Notes under the pieces: model-generated
Database searches by the model: none
What the model saw: only the letters and a program-made list of their open reading frames with translations
What the model was told of the DNA's origin: nothing
Shown: piece after piece, positions 50,875 to 60,950 of the stretch
Position numbering within the stretch: the first letter of the stretch is position 1
Layout: each line of letters begins with the position of its first letter
Program-made: the position numbers and the translations under genes
Source: Chryseobacterium herbae
Lineage (GTDB): Bacteria; Bacteroidota; Bacteroidia; Flavobacteriales; Weeksellaceae
NCBI RefSeq assembly: GCF_025154075.1
Contig: NZ_JAOAMU010000001.1
Coordinates: 1,271,608 to 1,335,607 of the forward strand
Length of the DNA: 64,000 nucleotides
Reading direction: 5' to 3'

Positions 50875-51801
50875 ATGAAAAAGTTATTGGTAGTTGGCTT
50901 AATGATGTCGAATTTTGTATTTGCACAGGTAGCTAAAAATAAAAATGATACTTTATCTTATAAAGAGTCTGCTGGTTATATACCTCTTAAATTGAAGGAG
51001 GTTAAAGTAGAAACCACATCTTATAAAGCTGAAAAAAAGGAAAAACCTTTACCATTAAGCAAAAAAGGTCAGGTGTTTGTTTTTTACGGTTGGAACAGAG
51101 GAGCTTTCAGCAATTCTGATATCCATTTCACAGGAAACGGTTATGATTTTCAGTTGAATAATGTACAGGCAAGAGATAAACCTACCAAGTTCGGAATCGT
51201 TTATATCGATCCAAGCTGGTTTACCGTAACACAGTATAACTTCAGACTGGGGTATTTTATAAAAGATAACCTGGCTATAGTTTTAGGGATCGATCATATG
51301 AAGTATGTGATGAAACAAGACCAGACGGTTGATTTTTCAGGAACCATTTCAGATCCAAAATATGCAGGAATGGTACAGAATGGACAGGTGAATTTAGCAG
51401 ATACCGAGTTCCTAACTTTCGAGCATACAGACGGATTGAATTATGAAAACTTAGGTCTTGAGAAATACAAAAATCTTATTCATAAGAAAAATATAGATTT
51501 AGTATGGTCTTATGGAGCAGGAATCGGGGTGATGTTTCCAAAAAGTAATATCAAGCTTTTCGGAAACGAAAGAAGCGACCGTTTTCACGTTGCAGGTATG
51601 GGAACCGACCTTAGAACCAGCCTTAACATGGTTTTCTGGAAAAACTGGATGATCAGAGCAGAGGCTAAAGCCGGATATATCAATATGTGGGATATTAAAA
51701 CTACATTGAATAACAAGCCGGATAAAGCACGTCAGGATTTTGTTTTCGGGCAGGTCCTTGCAGGAGTCGGGTATACATTTAACACGAAGAAGTATAATTA
51801 A
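50875..51801 (+). CDS. Exported (outer-membrane barrel-like) protein inside the nuo operon
   Basis: 308-aa protein with signal peptide MKKLLVVGLMMSNFVFAQ, cleaved before VAKNKND. The mature part has a Lys-rich linker, then strands with alternating aromatics (FVFYGWNRGAFSNSDIHF, FRLGYFIKDNLAIVLGIDHMKYV, SYGAGIGVMFP, LAGVGYTFNTKKYN) that fit an 8-12-strand outer-membrane barrel. The ATG at 50875 lies 1 nt past the nuoF stop. No complex I family matches, so it is a guest gene in the operon; its role is unknown. Confidence 0.75.
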   Translation: MKKLLVVGLMMSNFVFAQVAKNKNDTLSYKESAGYIPLKLKEVKVETTSYKAEKKEKPLPLSKKGQVFVFYGWNRGAFSNSDIHFTGNGYDFQLNNVQARDKPTKFGIVYIDPSWFTVTQYNFRLGYFIKDNLAIVLGIDHMKYVMKQDQTVDFSGTISDPKYAGMVQNGQVNLADTEFLTFEHTDGLNYENLGLEKYKNLIHKKNIDLVWSYGAGIGVMFPKSNIKLFGNERSDRFHVAGMGTDLRTSLNMVFWKNWMIRAEAKAGYINMWDIKTTLNNKPDKARQDFVFGQVLAGVGYTFNTKKYN

Positions 51802-51844
51802 AATATAGCTTAACGCCTTAAAAGCATAAGCGAAAGCATAGAAT

Positions 51845-52843
51845 ATGAGCGAAGAGGTTAAAAAATTCAAAATAACTATAGACGGACAGACTGCTGAAGT
51901 TTTGCCTGGGACTTCTATTTTGGAAGCTGCCAGACAAATTGGTGGAAAATCTGTACCTCCTGCAATGTGCTATTACAGCAAATTGGAAACCAGTGGAGGG
52001 AGATGTAGAACTTGCTTAGTCGAAGTTTCGAAAGGATCTGAAGCAGATCCGCGTCCTATGCCTAAATTAGTTGCTAGTTGCAGAACTAACGTAATGGACG
52101 GTATGGAAGTGAAAAATCTTTCTTCTGAAAAAGCTCAGGAAGGTAGAAAAGCCGTTACCGAATTCTTATTGGTGAATCACCCTCTGGACTGCCCTGTGTG
52201 CGACCAGGCCGGTGAATGTCACCTTCAGGATCTTGGCTACGAGCACGGAAACCTTGAAACCAGAACTGAATTTGAAAGAAATACTTACGAAGCAGACGAT
52301 CTTGGTCCGAATATCAAGTTGAATATGAACCGTTGTATTCTTTGTGCAAGATGCGTACTGACCGCTAATCAGCTTACCGATTCAAGAGATCACGGAATTC
52401 TTTTCAGAGGAGATCACGCTGAAATTTCTACCTATTTAAATAAAGCTTTGGATAATGACTTCATCGGAAACATCATTGATGTTTGTCCTGTAGGAGCATT
52501 AACAGACAGAACTTCCCGTTTTGCAAGCAGAGTTTGGTTCACAAAACCGATGAATGCTTCTTGTAAATGCGGTAAATGTTCAGGAAAAGCCGTAGTTTGG
52601 ATGAAAGGTGACGAAATTGTAAGAGTTACCGCCAGAAAAGACCAGTGGGGTGAAGTAGAAGAATTTATCTGCGATACCTGTCGTTTCGAAAGAAAAGAAC
52701 TTTCCGACTGGAATATTGAAGGTCCCAGACATATCGACAGACACTCGGTAATTTCATTGAACCACTACGAAAAACCTAAGGATGAGCTAAGAGTATTAGA
52801 CAATCCTATGGCGAAAGAAATCAGTGAAAAAGACGAAAAATAA
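51845..52843 (+). CDS. nuoG: NADH-quinone oxidoreductase subunit G, short form
   Basis: 332-aa iron-sulfur part of NuoG. [2Fe-2S] cysteines in PAMCYYSKLETSGGRCRTCLVEV, His/Cys ligands in HPLDCPVCDQAGECHLQD, [4Fe-4S] in CILCARCVLTANQ with CPVGALTD, then CKCGKC and CDTCR. The C-terminal molybdopterin-type domain (about 400-500 residues in most bacteria) is missing. The stop is clean and the next gene is nuoH, so this is the short flavobacterial form and not a frameshift. Confidence 0.92.
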   Translation: MSEEVKKFKITIDGQTAEVLPGTSILEAARQIGGKSVPPAMCYYSKLETSGGRCRTCLVEVSKGSEADPRPMPKLVASCRTNVMDGMEVKNLSSEKAQEGRKAVTEFLLVNHPLDCPVCDQAGECHLQDLGYEHGNLETRTEFERNTYEADDLGPNIKLNMNRCILCARCVLTANQLTDSRDHGILFRGDHAEISTYLNKALDNDFIGNIIDVCPVGALTDRTSRFASRVWFTKPMNASCKCGKCSGKAVVWMKGDEIVRVTARKDQWGEVEEFICDTCRFERKELSDWNIEGPRHIDRHSVISLNHYEKPKDELRVLDNPMAKEISEKDEK

Positions 52844-52938
52844 TTAATAAGACATCAGATCTCAGACAACAGACGTCAGACCGTAGATTTTAAATCTGAT
52901 ATCTGGCATCTGACATCTAGTATCTAAATAAATAAAAA

Positions 52939-54003
52939 ATGGATTTACTAACATTTAAACTTATACTTGTACTAGCACTTTTCCTGCTGTCTCTTACGAT
53001 AGCCGCCTACTCTACCTGGGCAGAAAGAAAAGTTGCCTCTATCATGCAGGATAGAATTGGTCCTAACAGAGCCGGACCTTTCGGATTGCTGCAGCCACTG
53101 GCCGACGGTGGAAAGTTTTTCTTTAAAGAAGACTTTACTCCTGCCAATGCTGAAAAGTTTCTTTTCGTATTGGGACCGGCATTGGTTATGTTTATTTCAT
53201 TGATCACAGGAGCAGTTATTCCTTGGGGTAAAAGTTTAAATATTGGAGGTACTTCTTTTGATTTACAGGTTGCCAACATCGACGTTGGGGTACTTTTCAT
53301 CATTGGAATGGCCTCAATTGGTGTATACGGAATCATGATCGGAGGTTGGGCTTCCAATAACAAATATTCATTATTAGGTGCTATCCGTGCTTCTTCGCAG
53401 ATGATCTCTTACGAATTGGCGATGGGATTAGCATTGCTTTCTATCATTATGATGACGGGAAGTTTAGATTTAAAAGAAATTACAGAAAGTCAGACAGGCG
53501 GGAAATTATGGGGAGTTATTCCTTGGGTTTCCGGTATGAACTGGAATATTTTCTACCAGCCGATAGCGTTCCTTGTCTTCTTCGTAGCTGCTTTGGCAGA
53601 AACCAACAGACACCCTTTCGATTTACCGGAATGTGAATCTGAATTGGTAACAGGATATTCTACGGAATATTCTTCGATGAAATTAGGATTGTATATGTTC
53701 GGTGAATATGTGAACATGTTTATCTCCAATGCTTTCATGGTCGTTCTTTTCTTCGGTGGTTACAACTATCCGGGAATTGAATGGGTCACTCAGAACTGGG
53801 GTGAAAACGCTGCAGGAATTTTGAGCGTTGTAGCATTTTTAACGAAAACGGTAATCGGAATTCTGATCTTTATGTGGATCAGATGGACGCTTCCAAGATT
53901 TAGATATGACCAATTGATGCACTTAGGATGGAAAACGCTTATCCCAATGGCATTAGTAAACCTATTGATTACAGGTGCTGTAATTTTAGCATTTGCCAAC
54001 TAG
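52939..54003 (+). CDS. nuoH: NADH-quinone oxidoreductase subunit H
   Basis: 354-aa membrane subunit forming the quinone chamber. Conserved AERKVASIMQDRIGPNRAGPFGLLQPLADG, ALAETNRHPFDLPECESELVTGYSTEYSSMKLGLYMFGEY and WIRWTLPRFRYDQLM. About eight helices. The 95-bp gap before it contains CATCTGACATCTAG-type repeated words. Confidence 0.97.
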   Translation: MDLLTFKLILVLALFLLSLTIAAYSTWAERKVASIMQDRIGPNRAGPFGLLQPLADGGKFFFKEDFTPANAEKFLFVLGPALVMFISLITGAVIPWGKSLNIGGTSFDLQVANIDVGVLFIIGMASIGVYGIMIGGWASNNKYSLLGAIRASSQMISYELAMGLALLSIIMMTGSLDLKEITESQTGGKLWGVIPWVSGMNWNIFYQPIAFLVFFVAALAETNRHPFDLPECESELVTGYSTEYSSMKLGLYMFGEYVNMFISNAFMVVLFFGGYNYPGIEWVTQNWGENAAGILSVVAFLTKTVIGILIFMWIRWTLPRFRYDQLMHLGWKTLIPMALVNLLITGAVILAFAN

Positions 54004-54114
54004 AATAATTTGAAAATGAGATGATGTGATGATGTGATAATATGGTGATGCGGGAAATAAAACCCACTTCCATCTTCTAACATCTAACGTCTAACATCTA
54101 ACATCTATAATTAA

Positions 54115-54672
54115 ATGAAACTTACAAACAGATCAAAAGTTGTTTCCAACAAAGAAATGACCCTTGCTGAAAAAATCTACCTTCCTGCTATTTTTACCGG
54201 GATGGGGATTACCTTTAAGCATGCTGTAAGAACCGTGATAAAAGGTGCTCCGGCAGTATATTCATATCCGGAAGTACAGAAACCCAGAACTACTATCTGG
54301 AGAGGTCAGCACGTTCTGAAAAGAGACGAAGAAGGCAGAGAAAGATGTACAGCCTGTGGACTTTGTGCCGTAGCCTGTCCTGCAGAAGCCATCACCATGA
54401 CGGCTTCAGAGAGAACGAAGGAGGAAAAAGGTCTTTACAGAGAAGAAAAATATGCATCAGTATACGAAATCAATATGCTGAGATGTATTTTCTGCGGGAT
54501 GTGTGAAGAAGCCTGTCCTAAATCTGCGATCTATCTTACAGACAGATTGGTAGATGTAGAAACCAACAGAGGATCTTTCATCTATGGAAAAGACAAATTG
54601 GTTGAAAAAATAAATGAAAGGATTGACATTACGACAAGACAATCCGAGAAACAAAAAAATGCGGTAAAATAA
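54115..54672 (+). CDS. nuoI: NADH-quinone oxidoreductase subunit I
   Basis: 185-aa subunit with two [4Fe-4S] clusters (N6a/N6b): CTACGLCAVACPAEA and CIFCGMCEEACPKSA. It passes electrons from NuoG to NuoB. The stop codon overlaps the nuoJ start by 1 nt. Confidence 0.96.
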   Translation: MKLTNRSKVVSNKEMTLAEKIYLPAIFTGMGITFKHAVRTVIKGAPAVYSYPEVQKPRTTIWRGQHVLKRDEEGRERCTACGLCAVACPAEAITMTASERTKEEKGLYREEKYASVYEINMLRCIFCGMCEEACPKSAIYLTDRLVDVETNRGSFIYGKDKLVEKINERIDITTRQSEKQKNAVK

Positions 54673-55169
54673 TGGATCAGTTTTTATTTTTCTTGGTGGC
54701 GTTTTTAGCAGTAGCTAGTGCAGTGTATTTTGTATTTGCAAGAAATCCGCTCTATGCTATTTTGTCATTAATTGTTACGATGTTTTCAATTGCGGGAATG
54801 TACATTCTTCTGAATGCCCAGTTCCTGGCAATCATTCAGATTATAGTGTACGCAGGAGCCATCATGGTATTATTCCTTTATATCCTGATGATGCTTAACC
54901 TTAATAAACAAGACGAAAGTAAAAAGAACAATACTTTAAAGTTTGTTGGAGTTTTTACAGCCGGTCTTTTATTAATTGGAGTTTTAGGCGTATTCAGAGG
55001 CGTTCAGGACAATCACATTGTTGTTGAAAATGTAGACAAGGGTGTAGGTCTTACGAAAAATCTGGGCAGACTTTTGTTTAATCAATATGTTTTACCGTTT
55101 GAGCTTGCATCCATCCTTATTTTGGCAGGTATTGTAGGTGCGGTATTAATCGGTAAAAAAGATTTATAA
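54672..55169 (+). CDS. nuoJ: NADH-quinone oxidoreductase subunit J
   Basis: 165-aa membrane subunit with five helices. Helix 3 holds QIIVYAGAIMVLFLYILMMLN, typical for NuoJ, and participates in the proton path. Coupled to nuoI by 1-nt overlap. Confidence 0.94.
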   Translation: MDQFLFFLVAFLAVASAVYFVFARNPLYAILSLIVTMFSIAGMYILLNAQFLAIIQIIVYAGAIMVLFLYILMMLNLNKQDESKKNNTLKFVGVFTAGLLLIGVLGVFRGVQDNHIVVENVDKGVGLTKNLGRLLFNQYVLPFELASILILAGIVGAVLIGKKDL

Positions 55170-55173
55170 AATT

Positions 55174-55503
55174 ATGGGAGAAGTAAATACATTTATACAA
55201 AGCGTCCCTCTTAACTATTTCATCATGCTTTCTTCAGTATTGTTCTGTCTGGGAGTATTGGGAGTATTGTTGAGAAAAAACGCTATTGTTATTTTGGGCT
55301 GTGTAGAGCTTATGCTGAATTCTGTAAACCTTTTATTGGCTGCTTTTTCAGCATATAAAGGAAACGGAGACGGACAGCTTTTAGTTTTCTTCATTATGGT
55401 GGTGGCCGCCGCTGAAGTTGCGGTAGGTCTGGCAATTATTGCTATGCTATATAGAAATACCCGTTCTGTGGATGTAAGTATATTTAATAAATTAAGAGGA
55501 TAA
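55174..55503 (+). CDS. nuoK: NADH-quinone oxidoreductase subunit K
   Basis: 109-aa three-helix subunit: GVLGVLLRKNAIVILGCVELMLNSVNLLLAAF contains the conserved membrane Glu of helix 2 and VVAAAEVAVGLAI the one of helix 3. Starts 4 nt after nuoJ. Confidence 0.95.
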   Translation: MGEVNTFIQSVPLNYFIMLSSVLFCLGVLGVLLRKNAIVILGCVELMLNSVNLLLAAFSAYKGNGDGQLLVFFIMVVAAAEVAVGLAIIAMLYRNTRSVDVSIFNKLRG

Positions 55504-55506
55504 GGA

Positions 55507-57420
55507 ATGGAAAATTTAGTATATGCAATAGTACTTTTACCACTATTAGGGTTTCTTATTAACGGTTTATTCGGGAAAAATCTTCCAAAAATATTTGTAG
55601 GCTCTCTGGCTACAGCAATGGTTTTCGGGTCATTCTGTATCGCGGTAAGTCTTTTCTTGAAATTTGATTCTGAAAGTCAGCCTGTCATTGTAAAAGCTTT
55701 TGAGTGGTTTACAGTAAACGGGGTTCAGATCAATTTCGGATTCCAGATTGATCAGCTTTCATTAATGATGGTGATGATCATCACAGGTATCGGATCCCTG
55801 ATCCATTTATATTCTATCGGATATATGAGCCACGACAAAGGTTTCTATAAGTTTTTTACTTATCTGAATCTTTTCATCTTCTCGATGCTGCTTTTAGTAA
55901 TGGGAAGCAACTACCTGATCCTGTTCATCGGATGGGAAGGTGTAGGTCTTTGTTCTTACCTGTTGATCGGGTTCTGGTATACCAATGAAGAATACGGTAA
56001 AGCGGCAAGAAAAGCGTTCATCATGAACAGAATTGGTGACCTTGCCTTACTGATCGGGATCTTCATGATTGCTTCTCAGACCAATGCGGTGGATTTCCTT
56101 ACCGTAGCACAGAACTCTTCAAAATTTGAATTAGATGGAACCGTAATTATCTTTATTACAGCCAGTTTATTTATCGGAGCTACCGGTAAATCTGCTCAGG
56201 TTCCTTTATATACATGGTTACCGGATGCGATGGCCGGTCCTACTCCAGTATCAGCGTTGATCCACGCGGCAACGATGGTAACGGCAGGTATCTATTTAGT
56301 GGTAAGATCAAACTTCTTATTTACTTTGGCACCTACGGTTCAGGGAGGAATTTTATTCATCGGATTTTTAACAGCTGCTTTGGCAGGATTCTATGCACTT
56401 CGTCAGAACGACATCAAAAAAGTATTGGCCTACTCTACCGTTTCACAGCTTGGATTTATGTTCATAGCTTTAGGATTGGGAGCTTATACTACAGCGATGT
56501 TCCACGTAATGACGCACGCATTCTTCAAAGCACTATTATTCCTGGGAGCAGGTTCTGTAATCCACGCCATGAGCAACGAGCAGGATATGCGTTTTATGGG
56601 AGGTCTGAAAAAATACATTCCTATCACCCACGCTACTTTCCTTATCGGGACACTGGCGATCTCAGGTTTCCCTTTATTATCAGGGATGATCTCAAAAGAC
56701 GAAATTTTAGTAGCAGCATTCGCTAAAAACCCAATGTACTGGGTGATCTTATTTGTTTTAGCGGCAATAACTGCAACCTATATGTTCAGACTGTACTATC
56801 TGACGTTCCATGGAGAATTCAGAGGTACGGAAGATCAAAAACATCACTTACACGAAAGCCCGTCTAATATGACCCTTCCGTTGATCGTTCTGGCTATCCT
56901 TTCTGTGCTTGGAGGTTTTATTAATCTTCCTCACTTCATTGGACACGGTCATTATGCTAAATTAATGGAATGGCTGAAGCCTGTTCTTACCGAGCAAAGC
57001 TACAACCAGATGGAAGCTACTCTTTCGGGAGTTCCGTTTGGAACTGAAATGATCTTATTAGGTGCTACAGTGCTGATGTTCTTCTCCGTATGGTTTATCG
57101 TAAAAAATACCTACGTGAAAAAGAAAAAAATGGCTCTGGCAGAAGAAAGCTATACCGGATGGGAGAAACTTTCTGCTAAGAAATTATATATAGACGAACT
57201 TTACAATGCATTGATTGTAAAAACTGTTGAAGGATTAGGACGCGGAGGAAAGATGTTTGATAAAGGGATCTTAGACCGTTTTGTAGACTTTGTAGGCGAA
57301 GGCGCTGAAGACAGCGGAAAAGCGATGAAGCGTATCCAAAACGGAAATGTAGAGACTTATATTCTTATCATGTCTTTAGCAGTGGGAATTATACTGATTG
57401 TTAACTTTATATTACAATAA
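55507..57420 (+). CDS. nuoL: NADH-quinone oxidoreductase subunit L
   Basis: 637-aa antiporter-like subunit with the long lateral helix at the C-terminus. Proton_antipo core: FIGWEGVGLCSYLLIGFW (conserved Glu), WLPDAMAGPTPVSALIHAATMVTAGIYL (conserved Lys/His region), LAYSTVSQLGFMF. Stop overlaps nuoM start. Confidence 0.96.
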   Translation: MENLVYAIVLLPLLGFLINGLFGKNLPKIFVGSLATAMVFGSFCIAVSLFLKFDSESQPVIVKAFEWFTVNGVQINFGFQIDQLSLMMVMIITGIGSLIHLYSIGYMSHDKGFYKFFTYLNLFIFSMLLLVMGSNYLILFIGWEGVGLCSYLLIGFWYTNEEYGKAARKAFIMNRIGDLALLIGIFMIASQTNAVDFLTVAQNSSKFELDGTVIIFITASLFIGATGKSAQVPLYTWLPDAMAGPTPVSALIHAATMVTAGIYLVVRSNFLFTLAPTVQGGILFIGFLTAALAGFYALRQNDIKKVLAYSTVSQLGFMFIALGLGAYTTAMFHVMTHAFFKALLFLGAGSVIHAMSNEQDMRFMGGLKKYIPITHATFLIGTLAISGFPLLSGMISKDEILVAAFAKNPMYWVILFVLAAITATYMFRLYYLTFHGEFRGTEDQKHHLHESPSNMTLPLIVLAILSVLGGFINLPHFIGHGHYAKLMEWLKPVLTEQSYNQMEATLSGVPFGTEMILLGATVLMFFSVWFIVKNTYVKKKKMALAEESYTGWEKLSAKKLYIDELYNALIVKTVEGLGRGGKMFDKGILDRFVDFVGEGAEDSGKAMKRIQNGNVETYILIMSLAVGIILIVNFILQ

Positions 57421-58913
57421 TGTCTGGTTTATTATTAACATTATTACTATTACCTCTAGTAGGTTCGGGATTAGTTTTTGCATGGAAAAATAAATCCAGC
57501 AAATATTTGGCGCTAGGAATAGCTTTGATCCAAATGCTTATTACATTCTACATCGCAGCGGATTTTGATTTTAATCCAACGGTGGACAGTGTACTGCAGC
57601 ACGAGATCAACTACCCTTGGTCACAATTTATTAAAAGCTCACTTCATTTCGGGATTGACGGAATGAGTCTGCTGCTTTTACTGTTGACCAATATCTTAAC
57701 GCCGATCATTATTTTATCTTCGTTTAACGAAAATTTAAACTACAGAAATACATTCTACGGTCTGATTCTGCTGATGCAGTTCGGTCTTGTTGGCGTGTTC
57801 ACTTCTTTAGACGGGCTGTTGTTCTACATTTTCTGGGAAGTAACCTTGATTCCGATCTGGTTCATTGCCGGACTTTGGGGCCAGGAAAATAAAAGATTCG
57901 AATTCACAACGAAATTCTTCGTTTATACATTCGTTGGGTCGTTATTTATGTTAGCCGGATTGATCTATGTGTACAACCACTCTGCATCATTCGCGTTAAC
58001 AGATTTATACAATGCTCAGCTTAAGGAAACACAGCAGACGGTGGTATTCTGGTTTATTTTCTTTGCATTTGCAGTGAAATTACCGGTATTTCCTTTCCAT
58101 ACGTGGCAGCCGGACACCTATACCTACTCTCCTACTCAGGGATCCATGCTTTTATCAGGGATCATGCTGAAAATGGCGGTCTATGGGGTTATCCGTTATC
58201 TTCTTCCGATCACTCCGCTTCCTATTGCAGGAATTTCAGGACAGATCGTTATCATTCTGGCTATTGTAGGAATTGTTCACGGTGCACTCATCGCGATCAT
58301 TCAGACCGATATGAAGAGAATCATTGCGTATTCTTCTTTCTCTCACGTAGGATTAATGGTAGCAGGGATTTTCTCTTCCGCAGTGATCACTTTAAGAGGA
58401 ACATTCAATATTGAAGGAGCTGAAGGGGCGTTGGTACAGACTTTTGCTCACGGTATCAACGTAGTGGGATTATTCTACTGCTGTGATATTTTATACAAGA
58501 GATTTAAATCAAGAGACATCAGACAAATGGGAGGTTTAGCGAAAGTGGCTCCTAAATTTGCCGTATTGTTCCTGATCATTATATTAGGTTCAATGGGAGT
58601 TCCATTAACCAATGGATTCATCGGAGAATTTATTTTGCTGAAATCGGTATATGATTTCAACGGACTGGCAGCAGTGATTGCAGGTCTTACTGTAATTCTT
58701 TGCGCGGTTTACCTGTTGAGATTCTACGGAAAAGCAATGTTCGGTGAAGGAGACGAAGCCGTTCTAAGTACAGCTAAAGATTTATCCGCTGTTGAATTTT
58801 CTGTATTGGCAAGTTTAGCAGTTTTCGTGATCCTGTTGGGGATTTTCCCACAGCCGGTGATCGATATGGTGAGCAGTTCGCTGAAGTTTATCTACACAGC
58901 AATGGCTAATTAG
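57420..58913 (+). CDS. nuoM: NADH-quinone oxidoreductase subunit M
   Basis: 497-aa antiporter-like subunit: FYIFWEVTLIPIWFIAGLWG with the key Glu, FPFHTWQPDTYTYSPTQGSMLLSGIMLKMAVYG, RIIAYSSFSHVGLM. Full length; begins within the nuoL stop codon. Confidence 0.96.
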   Translation: MSGLLLTLLLLPLVGSGLVFAWKNKSSKYLALGIALIQMLITFYIAADFDFNPTVDSVLQHEINYPWSQFIKSSLHFGIDGMSLLLLLLTNILTPIIILSSFNENLNYRNTFYGLILLMQFGLVGVFTSLDGLLFYIFWEVTLIPIWFIAGLWGQENKRFEFTTKFFVYTFVGSLFMLAGLIYVYNHSASFALTDLYNAQLKETQQTVVFWFIFFAFAVKLPVFPFHTWQPDTYTYSPTQGSMLLSGIMLKMAVYGVIRYLLPITPLPIAGISGQIVIILAIVGIVHGALIAIIQTDMKRIIAYSSFSHVGLMVAGIFSSAVITLRGTFNIEGAEGALVQTFAHGINVVGLFYCCDILYKRFKSRDIRQMGGLAKVAPKFAVLFLIIILGSMGVPLTNGFIGEFILLKSVYDFNGLAAVIAGLTVILCAVYLLRFYGKAMFGEGDEAVLSTAKDLSAVEFSVLASLAVFVILLGIFPQPVIDMVSSSLKFIYTAMAN

Positions 58914-59012
58914 AAGATTAAAAGATTTAAAAATTAAAAAATTAAGAGATTAGGAAATGAGGAATCAGAAATTGTGTCTCAGCTCTCATGTCTCACATCT
59001 CAAATCTATATT

Positions 59013-60398
59013 ATGAGTGTTTTAATTATTGTTTTCCTAACGGCAGTTATTGCGTTATTTTCAGGAGTTTTTGAACAAGGAAAATTCGCAAGATACATTG
59101 GGATTTTAGGATTGATCATCGCATTATATGTAAGCTTCTTACCTGAATGTGCTTTCTTTGAAAAGTACAGACACATGTATGAGTATACTGCTAATACGGC
59201 GTTATTCACCAAAATTTCTATTGTAACAACCTTATTGTTATTCTTCCTGGGAGGTTTTGCGTTCAGCAATCACAGAAGCCACCAGTCGGAATTATATGCA
59301 CTGATGCTTTTTGCATTATGCGGAGGGATCGTCCTTTTCGGATTCCAGAATCTGGTTACTCTTTTCTTAGGAGTAGAAATTCTTTCCATTCCGTTATATG
59401 TAATGGCCGGTGCCAACAAAACTGATTTAAGATCAAACGAAGCTTCGATCAAATATTTCTTAATGGGTGCATTCGCTACAGGTTTCTTACTGTTTGGGAT
59501 CGCATTTATCTACGGAAGTACCGGAAGCTTTGACTTGTATAAAATACAGGATTTCGGAGTTAAAAATCCGCAGGACGGTATGTTCATTTTAGGTGTTCTG
59601 CTTATTCTTTGTGCTCTGGCATTCAAGGTAGCACTAGCGCCTTTCCACATGTGGAGCCCGGATGTATATGCAGGTTCGCCTTCACTTATCACAGCATTCA
59701 TGGCGAGTGTGGTAAAGATCTCAGGATTCTTTGCTTTATTCAGACTGATGACCATCGGATTTGGAGGAGTTACTGAACATTGGATTAATGTCTTCGGAGT
59801 ATTCTTAATTATTACATTACTGTTAGCGAACGTTATGGGTCTTGCCCAAACCAACGCCAAGAGAATGTTAGCTTACTCTTCCGTATCACACGCAGGATAC
59901 ATCGGATTGGTTTTCTTTGGAATGACAAGCCTTTCTACTTATAATCTGGCATTTTATTTATTCGCTTACGCATTATCTACAGTAGGGGTTTTTATGTGCT
60001 TGATTTATGTAGAGAAATTAAAGAGAGAAACTTCTTTCGGAGCTTTCAAAGGATTGGCTAAAACCGAACCTTTACTGGCTACAGTAGCAGCGATCTCAAT
60101 GCTTTCAATGGCGGGAGTTCCATTAACTGCAGGTTTCATGGGGAAATTTGCTTTATTCTCCCAGGCAATGAATTCTAAACACGGAGTTTTCTTAGTATTG
60201 GTAGCCGTACTGGGTTCTGCAGTATCTATTGCTTATTATCTGAGACTGATTATTTCAATGTTCTTCTTTAAAGATTCTACATTTAAATCTTCAGAAAAAG
60301 TAACCCTTACCTATAATATCGTAGCCATATTTATTATCGCATCTATTATTGCATTGGGTGTTTTCCCTGACCTGTTCGCAAGACAGTTCGGATTGTAA
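59013..60398 (+). CDS. nuoN: NADH-quinone oxidoreductase subunit N
   Basis: 461-aa antiporter-like subunit, last gene of the operon: LFLGVEILSIPLYVMAGA, FHMWSPDVYAGSPSLITAFMASVVKISGFFALFR, RMLAYSSVSHAGYIGLV. The ATG at 59013 is chosen because the upstream in-frame extension is repeated spacer (CTCATGTCTCACATCTC). A terminator follows at 60421. Confidence 0.96.
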   Translation: MSVLIIVFLTAVIALFSGVFEQGKFARYIGILGLIIALYVSFLPECAFFEKYRHMYEYTANTALFTKISIVTTLLLFFLGGFAFSNHRSHQSELYALMLFALCGGIVLFGFQNLVTLFLGVEILSIPLYVMAGANKTDLRSNEASIKYFLMGAFATGFLLFGIAFIYGSTGSFDLYKIQDFGVKNPQDGMFILGVLLILCALAFKVALAPFHMWSPDVYAGSPSLITAFMASVVKISGFFALFRLMTIGFGGVTEHWINVFGVFLIITLLLANVMGLAQTNAKRMLAYSSVSHAGYIGLVFFGMTSLSTYNLAFYLFAYALSTVGVFMCLIYVEKLKRETSFGAFKGLAKTEPLLATVAAISMLSMAGVPLTAGFMGKFALFSQAMNSKHGVFLVLVAVLGSAVSIAYYLRLIISMFFFKDSTFKSSEKVTLTYNIVAIFIIASIIALGVFPDLFARQFGL

Positions 60399-60420
60399 AA
60401 TTCCAATATAAAAATATACG

Positions 60421-60450
60421 AAGCACAACTTTTCAGTTGTGCTTTTTTTG
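60421..60450 (+). terminator. Terminator of the nuo operon
   Basis: AAGCACAACT-TTTC-AGTTGTGCTT followed by a T-run. Confidence 0.92.
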
Positions 60451-60571
60451 TCACAGATCATGGAGAGAACTTATAAATAAAACTTTTATCAACATAAGAT
60501 GATTCCGAAATACAGAATTATTATTTTAAATCTCCCTGAAAACAGTTAAATTTGAATACCTATTAATCACC

Positions 60572-60823
60572 ATGAAAAAAATCCTTATCACCATATTCAC
60601 TGCTCTGGCCATTGCTGCTCTGGTTTTTTATGTCAGCAAAGACAGAACAGATCTGAAGAATTACAGTATGCTTATCGCAGCTTTAGCCGTTATATTCACA
60701 GTTCCGCTTATGAAATTTCTATTTCCGGTGACCAAAAAATTAAAGATCGGAACATCGGAATTTTATCCAAATCTTTTTCACAAATCTGTAGAATTTTTCA
60801 AAAAGAAAAGCGGCAACAGATAA
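60572..60823 (+). CDS. Small two-helix membrane protein
   Basis: 83-aa protein: helix 1 at about 3-20 (ILITIFTALAIAALVFYVS), helix 2 at about 33-52 (MLIAALAVIFTVPLMKFLF), then a basic C-terminal tail. No family recognised. It stands upstream of the GAF-domain gene and may be expressed separately. Confidence 0.6.
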   Translation: MKKILITIFTALAIAALVFYVSKDRTDLKNYSMLIAALAVIFTVPLMKFLFPVTKKLKIGTSEFYPNLFHKSVEFFKKKSGNR

Positions 60824-60950
60824 TGTTTTATCTATTTCTGTCTATTGTTTAAGAAAAACAAACAAAATACTTACAAAAGATCATTTTCACCAATCCGAAG
60901 CCCATTCGGAAGTTGTGTTTTTTTCATAACTTTACTTTAAATTTCAGCTC

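Noticed and set aside
51845..52843. Frameshifted or truncated nuoG
   Set aside because: No remnant of the missing domain follows; the short form is consistent with flavobacterial NuoG.
56214..56726. 170-codon plus-strand ORF within nuoL
   Set aside because: Overlapping frame of a conserved gene; no promoter or family similarity.
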